Shown in pieces: positions 57,120 through 64,000 of a DNA stretch of 64,000 bases. How positions within the stretch are numbered: position 1 is the first letter of the stretch; every line of letters starts with the position of its first letter. The position numbers were made by a program, and so were the translations under genes. The notes beneath the pieces are model-generated. The model did not search any database and was not told where the DNA came from. It was given only the letters and a program-made list of their open reading frames with translations. The DNA is from Mycteria americana (Eukaryota > Chordata > Aves > Ciconiiformes > Ciconiidae), in contig NC_134390.1 of the NCBI RefSeq assembly GCF_035582795.1, forward strand, positions 2,123,560 through 2,187,559, in the 5' to 3' direction.

Positions 57120-57640
57120 GGCGGCGGGAGGGGCCTTGTGTGGGGTGGGGGGGGGGCTGAGGGGCCTTGTGTGAGGTGGGGTGGGTCGGGAGGGGCCTTG
57201 TATGGGGGGGCGGTGGGACTTTGTGGGGGGTGGAGGGGCCTGAGGGGCCTTGTGTGAGGAAGAGGGGGTCGGGACGGGCCTTGTGTGGGGTGGGGGGGTG
57301 TCGGGAGGGGCCTTGTGTGTGGGGGAGAGGGGGACCTTGTGTGGGTTGGGGGGGGGCTGAGGGGCCGTGTGTGGGGTGGGGGGGTCGGTAGGGGCCTTGT
57401 TTGTGGGAAGGGGGGGCTGAGGGGCCTTGTGTGGGGTGGGGGGGCTGAGGGGCCTTGTGTGGGGTGGGAGGGGGCTGAGGGGCCTTGTGTGTGGGGGAGG
57501 GGGGACCTTGTGTGGGGTGGGGGGGCTGAGGAGCCTTGTGTGGGGAAGGGGGGGCTCTGTGTGGGAGAGAACAGCCTGCGGGGGGGGCAGGAGGGGTGCT
57601 GTGTGGGGAAGGGGGTGCTCTGTGTGGGAGGGGTGGTTTG
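57120..57640 (+). repeat. ~28-bp G/T minisatellite
   Basis: About 16 copies of a unit like ggggccttgtgtggggtggg followed by gggctga, ranging from 24 to 34 bases. It lies in the presumed first intron of the last gene. It is G-rich on the plus strand, which would be the RNA sense. Confidence 0.9.
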
Positions 57641-57899
57641 GGAGGGAAGGGTGACAGTGATGGGGTGAGGAGGGGGGCTGGGAGAAGGCCTGGGCAGGGG
57701 AGGGGTACGGGGAGCCAGTGGGGGAGTGCCCCCCTCCCGCAGCCCCCGCGCTGGGAAAGGGCAGGCAGTGCAGGCCGGCTGGGGAGCGGGCCCACGGGGT
57801 GGTGGGCAGGGGTTGCGGGGGGGGGGGCCCAGGGGAGGCTGCAGAAGGAGGTTTGTGGGGGGGACTGGGTGGAGCGGTGGGGGTTTCATGGGGTAAAGG

Positions 57900-60800
57900 G
57901 GGTGTGGGGGGGCGGCTGGCTGCGGGCGGGGGGGGGAGCGGGGCAGCCCGTGATGAGTCAGGGCCGGCGGGGCTGGCGTGAGTGACGGGAGCGACGGTCA
58001 GGAGCGTTAATACATTATTTATGCCGCAGCCGGCGCACGCACGCAGCCCAGCTCGCCCGCTGCTTCCACCCGCTGTCCTTCATCCCTGCCTCTGCCGTGC
58101 CTCTCCTCCTCTACCCACCCGGCTCGTAAATCCCAGCGGCAGGAATCTTCTCCCGCTGAGCTTGGAGATCTTGCTCTGTGGCCTTTAGTTGTTACCATAA
58201 CACAAATAATTAACTAATGAAGGTGGTGAAAAGCAGGCTGAGTTGCAAAGCGGGAAATGTTATTTCCCCCCATACCTCTACAGTCTTTAGCACACCTAAA
58301 GCTTGACTTCCCCCCTCCCCGTCCTTATTCACTCAGGATTTTCTCCACGAGAAAGCAAGCCAGCAGTAAGTTAGGTGGCTTCCAGTGCCTGCTCCCCACT
58401 TTTCCCCCGTGGGTGCTCATCGATGCTGTTCTTGTTTTGTGCTTGATGATCAGCTTCCCGAGTGAGCAGAGAGAGGCGTTAGTGTATCCGCAGAGGGAGC
58501 TGTTGCAGAGAAGTTGTGACGCCTTCCCCGCAGAGACAAGCTCTATACCGTGGTTCCATTGGAAGGAAGGCGAAGAATGGATTTTGTTTGGTTTGGAAAG
58601 GGGAGAAAAATCCTGTGAGGGATGTGGGATTTCTTTCTGAGGGTGCCTTAATGGTTCCCCTGGTGTAATCATCTTCCCTGGGTGCAGTGGTCCCCTGCGG
58701 AGGGGTGATGGTCCCATCAATTCTCTTGCAAAGCAGCTTGCCATCAGAGGAGCTTGAGATGCCGAGAAACAGAAACAAAAGCTTCTGTGTGGAGCCTTTG
58801 TTAATTGACAGGAGGTAAACTTGGAACAATCAAAATTCCCCGCCGACTACCTGTGGGATCTGCTTCAGTGTCCTGCCGGAGCCTGGCAGTTATTTTCATG
58901 ATTTTGAGCTTTTTATAATGACTACTTTTCACTGACTTCGTGCTGCGTTTCCTGCTGGATGCTTCCATTGGAAAGCTCTGGCTGCCACTTCTTTCTCTGG
59001 AGGTATCGTAGATCTTGAGGCCTTTTGCCTCGACAGTTACAGGTAGAGAGTGCGGAGTGTTTTGCCGCCCTGTTTGGCTCTGGGACTTTGTCTTTTCTAC
59101 GCAGGACTTCCTCACACAAGCTGGGGGTGCCCCCTTATGCAATCTGGCTGGAGCATAGGCGTGAATCCAGGAGATTTTGGGACCTGGAGGAGGTCTGGTA
59201 GAGCAGAAAGCGCAGGTAGAGCATCTGCGTTTGGCATGAGAGCTCCTTAACTCCTCATGACTGTAGCTGGCACCAAGCTTCTGGCTTCCCTCATAACCTG
59301 CCCCGGGGAGACGGAGCGTGGGAGCGCGGCCTCGCCTGCGCTCGGGTTGAGGAGTAAAGGCAGAATCTCCCCAGAATCGCCTGTGGTCGGTGTTGACGCT
59401 GCCTCCTGAAAGGTGGAGGGGAAGCAGCGTGGGTCTGACAGCACTGCAACTTCTCCTTTCCCTCTGTACCGCCAGCCTGTTAGATCTTCCGATGTTTGGG
59501 GAGCACGGGACGTCCCCGCTGGGGTCCTGCTGAAGTGTCACTCGGGTCTGTATCGCTCTCCCGCTGCCACACGCTGTTGCTCTCTGCACTCGGTGCTTGG
59601 GGCCTCGGTGTTTATTTCCTTTATTGCAATACTCCGTTAATAATGTAGTTTGTGTGCGCTGGGCCAGCAAAGCGCGTGCAGCCCGTCTTAACGCTCGGAT
59701 GTGATCTGCGTGGAAGTTGTGTGCGGCTTCAGCAGCTATTCTGCTGTATGTCACGTCTACGTGGCCGTAGCGATGTCTGCCGACGTTATGGTCGTTTCAG
59801 GTTTGCCAGACTAAACTCCTCTTGCAGGAATTGTCTAATGCATAAAGGTTTTTTTGTTTAATTGTAGCTTACTCTTCAAGGGGCATTTAAATATTTTATG
59901 ATTTTTTTTTTTGAGCCATGCAACCCCTAAGCAGAAGATTCTTGTTGGAGTCAGGACAAAAGAGCTCTAAAGGTGACTTGCGATCTGAGAAGGATGTATA
60001 GGTACCGCGTTTTTTACAAATAATAGATCTGGCAATTAAAATATAGGGCTTATTTGTAATGATATTTTCAAGCTCTGTTGTGGGATATCAGACCTGGAGA
60101 TTAACTATCGTCAAAGAAAAAGCTGAGGGAGAGAGGAAGGTTTCCAGTAGGACCACAGTAATCCCATTCGCCCCATTTAAATTGGGGAGATGAAGGATGT
60201 TTTCACCACTTAGAGGGGCAAAGAAAGGTGGCATCTTCTGCTGTATTTGCCATTATTTTCTCCTTCCTTCTTTTCAAAACCTTCTGATTTTTAGATACTT
60301 TGATAAAAAGTAAAATTTAATCTAAAAGACACGTTGTTCATTCTCTTCAATATGAAACAGTTCTTGGCAAGTCGCTGAGGCTCTTCCAGATCACAACGCT
60401 GGCAAATACAATCTAAAAATAGGAGCAATGCACGCAAAATTACACAGGACAAACATCCATGTGCGAGTTTCCATTGCAGCTGTTCCCTCCCGGGCAGGCG
60501 GGTTAGAAAGGGATACAAAAAGCTTTGACTGGATGGAGAGAGGACCAGAAGACAAAGTGCAAAGAGATCTTTGCCTCAGGAAAGCACAATTTGGTGTCCA
60601 ACTCGAGAGCATTTCGCTTCTGCCGAATTGCTCCGCTTGCGTCGCTGTGTAAAGCGTCGGAAATCCCACCAGTGATTCCCAGTACCCGTTTAACTGGACA
60701 GTGAGTATGGAAACCGGTGTGCCACCAGGAATCCTGCACCGCAGCCCCTCCTGAAGAACACAAAACCCGGTGGTCTGCTTTTTTATCTTGTTGAAGTATT

Positions 60801-63800
60801 TATAACCATTCCGGGTGGGGTTTCGTAGCATCATCGGAATAGATACGGGAGTGTTTTGTCATCTGAAATAGGTAGTTTTACTTCTTTGTGCTGCAAAACG
60901 ATACACAATTAGCTTATAAGAGGTAGGTGTTTGAGAATAGCTAATGCCCAGTCGTGCTCTGCATAATGCATTCGGTGAAAGAACAATAAATGTGTGGATT
61001 TAAACAGAATATAGACAGCTAATTATCTCTGAGGTTAAACGTTCAGTTCATTCCTGAGGAAATACTGAAAAAAAAAAAAAAAACCAACCCCAAACCCCAA
61101 GAGTGATATTAAGAAACTATTTTTTTAAATCCTAAAATGGTTCTTTGTATTGTACAATTTTATGATCCTTCATCCAGTACCGTGGAAGGACTTGTCCAGG
61201 ATAGAAAAAGGGGCCGCTTTGTGCAGGCAGGGATTTGGCTGCGGGCGCTGGCGTTAGACCTTCCCAGACCTGTGCTTTGGAGAGGCGAGGAGGCCGCGCT
61301 CCTCCTTCCCCGCATGCTCCGACCGAGCCGTTGTTTGATGGAAGGAGCTTCTGAAAACCAATTGTCTCGATTTGAGGGGGGAAAAAAAAAAAGAAAAAAC
61401 AAAAAAAAAGAAAAAACCCAAGTTACAGTCGGGCTCATGCTGCGCTCGCCACTGACCGGTGTGCTTCCTTCCTTTCAGATGCAGGGTAATAAAGCTGCCT
61501 GGCTTTGATTAAGATGTTGGCCTGATGTGTTTCGAGGTCTGTTTCAGGGCAAAAAAGTTAGTTCTTTGAACAGAAACGACCGATGCATCTGTTGAACATG
61601 AGAGATGAACAGGCTTATTTTGGGCTGCTGTAACTGAACAGGTATTTGCCGACACCCCCCCCCGCCCCGCATCTCAGGGTTTCAGCGCTGCGTCAATTCC
61701 CTAGGGATTTATTTGGAGGTCTGGGAAAAACCGGGCTGCGCTTGTGCCGTGCGTCGGGGCCGGCAGCGCCCGGCGAAGGCGGTGGGAACGTCGGGGTGTC
61801 GGTGTGTTCCTGTGCGCAGTGGGGATATTAAACCTGCTCCTCCAAGATTTGTTCTGTGACGGGTAGAATAAGTTCCTGAATTTCTAGTGTAATTGTCGCT
61901 TTTTTTTTTCCAGGACACGCTATAAAATTGAGTTAATTCCCTTCTTGCGTGAGTGCGTTACAGAGGGGGGGTCCAGTGCTGTAGATAAACAGCCGGGTCC
62001 TCTGAGGTGCTGGAGTCTTGGAAAATGGATTTTTATTTGAGAATGATTATAAATTACAAACAGGACAATTTATTCTACTGAAATGCTGTTGTGTGTACTC
62101 ACAGAGACGACTCTTACGTGCTTGATCAACAAGATTAAAATAGCTTGGTAAGGGACTACTTAACTCAAAAGCCAATTAGCCAGATGCTGCTGTACAGCGG
62201 GAGTCGCGCTCCAGCCGGGCGCGAGGGGCGGCTGGGGACAGCCCACCGTGCCGTCTGCCCGCGATCCCGGAACGACCGGGGTAAAAACCCTCCCAAGAAG
62301 CAGATTTATTTGTTCTTCAGAACTCCAGATTTCTCAGCAAAAGCACCTTCCGTAGACTAATAAAAAAATCCAGACAAATTTCTCACTGTTTATCTTCTTT
62401 TCCTTCAAACGGGGAGCTATCGAGTTCCCAAAGTTTACTGAAATAATCCGTCTAGACGGAGCAGGAATAGCACGGCAAGCTAAAGCCACGGGTGGGGGAT
62501 TTAGAAGTCGTTTCTTTTTCGACTTGCTGTCTGTAAAATTTTGAATGCGTTCCTTCTTTCTAAATTAGATGGAACATGCCGATGTTTGTGCGTTTAACAA
62601 TAATGCGTGTTTCGAGTGCGATTTGGAAAAGTTTTATGTCGTCAGCTGAACGCTGGCAGCTCGGGGAGGAGTTTGGTCGCTCTGTCCGTAACAGGAGGCA
62701 GTTGGGTTTCTGCAGGTTATATTGCTCCCCCGTCAATTCTGTTATAACTACGATATTTTATTTTAATCCTGCAGGTAGATTTCTTGACGTGTTTGTACTG
62801 ATGCTTTACTGTTTCTACAGACACGTACGGTGCGCTATATAAGCCTCATATTGCCCTTATCCGAAGGAGCTCTCCACCTATAACGAGTTTATTTGAACTT
62901 GCATTAACCTTTGCTATTTTACCAGCCTTGAAATTTCCACTTGGGTTTTAAAAACGCTTGTGTGTTTTACAGCCCTCTCGCGCGGATCTGTTTAAGGTTC
63001 CCAGCTAATAGCCGCGTTGAAATTTCCAGCCGATCTTTTGTGAGAGACACCGAGTTAAAGGCAGGTCACGCAGCAGCCTGAACCCCGATTCTGACGTGAG
63101 CCGGAGCTGCTTTTGATTGTCTGGCTCTAGATTCTTACCACGGGGTATAGCGGATGAAATATTAATTGCGTCATCAAGGAGTAAAGATTTGCCATTTTAT
63201 GCTCATCAGATGTATCAGTGGGGTTTTGTTTCCAGCCCATTATTTTATTACTTTTGTGCTTAGAATTTAGCTTGCCAAAGAGTAATTCAGAACCTGTTGT
63301 ATGTTGCTTGTTCCCCCCCCCCCCCCGAGACTTAATTACTGTTTATTTTTCTCCTTTGAAGTGGGTAAAACTATATTTCTTGGGTGATAAGGAGGAGTGT
63401 TTTTCAGGCTTTTTGAGATTTCCTGATAACTTCTTTGCTGGCAACTTTTGTTTTTTACAGCTTGTTTCTAGACTTTGTCTGAACGAAGTGTTCTTGCAGT
63501 TATTTGCTGTTCGGGGATGTACACGCAGAGGCAGTTTTTAAGTGTTCCTTTGTTTCATGAATTAAGTTTGAGACAACTTGAGGGAGTTCACATGAAGTAC
63601 TCTCAAGCCTGATGTTACAGGCTTTTGTCAGTACCTGTGTATTTCCACGCTCCCTCCGGATTCAAGCGTGCTCGTCTGTATTTAAAAAATGAAATTACAA
63701 AGACGACTCTAAAGCACAGTTGCGGGTTTGTCTTTTCTTTGTTTGTTTTTAAAACTCTCAGCAATATATACCGAAGGCATTGAGCTCTGGTATCATAGGT

Positions 63801-64000
63801 CAGTGCGTGAGCGCTTTCCTTCTCCGCAACCCAACGTTATCGTAAAATCACGGGAGGTACGGGAGGTTCCCGGCAGCTGGGCGGCTGCGCTGCCTGCAGA
63901 GCGTTTCCTGGTCGCGGACACAAAGCAGTCAGGCAGGGAAGTGAAACTCGGGTGTAATCGTGCAAACCAAAGCACATCGCGGCCGGCGGAGCTCAGAGCT
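57900..64000 (+). other. Presumed first intron of SPATS2, ordinary GC content
   Basis: At about 57980-58030 composition changes abruptly from very GC-rich to AT-richer sequence with long A and T runs (for example 59906-59914 and 61068-61083). The A-rich block 61380-61420 is a further example. I found no convincing exon, RNA gene or repeat family. Several frames of 60-300 codons exist (for example on the minus strand at 58801-59754), but none has recognisable domains and all lie in average-composition DNA. Confidence 0.5.

Noticed and set aside
58801-59754. 317-codon minus-strand frame in the AT-normal region
   Set aside because: The longest frame there, but with no domain recognised, no promoter or poly(A) support, and within a presumed intron. 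Kept only as a note.
61380-61420. A-rich stretch as the tail of a retroposed element
   Set aside because: No element body or target duplication recognised next to it.

Overview
The window looks like a very GC-rich stretch of a bird genome, probably a small or dot microchromosome. The coding sequences are vertebrate, introns are short, long G/C homopolymers and GC-rich minisatellites are everywhere, and the one interspersed repeat I recognise is the 3' end of an avian/sauropsid CR1 LINE. Species cannot be named from the sequence alone.

Gene order and strands match human 12q13.12 as I know it: RHEBL1(-), DHH(-), LMBR1L(-), TUBA1B(-), TUBA1A(-), TUBA1C(+), PRPH(+), an unrecognised gene where TROAP would lie(+), C1QL4(-), DNAJC22(+), and the promoter and first exon of what should be SPATS2(+). 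I rebuilt the exons of the recognised genes from reading frame, GT/AG splice sites and family alignment from memory. Seven are intact over their full coding length. TUBA1C carries one extra G in a G tract of exon 2.

Layout. 1-9700: RHEBL1 (small GTPase, mTORC1 activator) and DHH (hedgehog ligand), with short GC-rich gaps. 9700-16050: LMBR1L, 17 exons. 16370-35280: three alpha-tubulin genes, TUBA1B and TUBA1A on the minus strand and TUBA1C divergent on the plus strand, kept almost identical by gene conversion that includes introns. 36680-40530: PRPH, a type III intermediate filament gene with an unusually short head. 41060-42490: candidate exons of an unidentified gene. 43150-45660: C1QL4. 45800-54700: no protein gene found; very large minisatellites alternate with AT-richer, homeodomain-site-bearing islands that look like regulatory elements. 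54730-55934: DNAJC22. 56500-56994: a CCAAT-rich promoter. From about 58000 to the end, base composition drops abruptly to ordinary GC content with no exon found, as expected for a long first intron of SPATS2.

The genes do not form one pathway; they are a conserved synteny block. Shared features are the CCAAT (with or without TATA) promoters of the tubulin genes, RHEBL1, LMBR1L and the last gene, and a neuronal/cytoskeletal theme (tubulins, peripherin, C1QL4). Many long open frames here are artefacts of GC-rich repeats and were left out.
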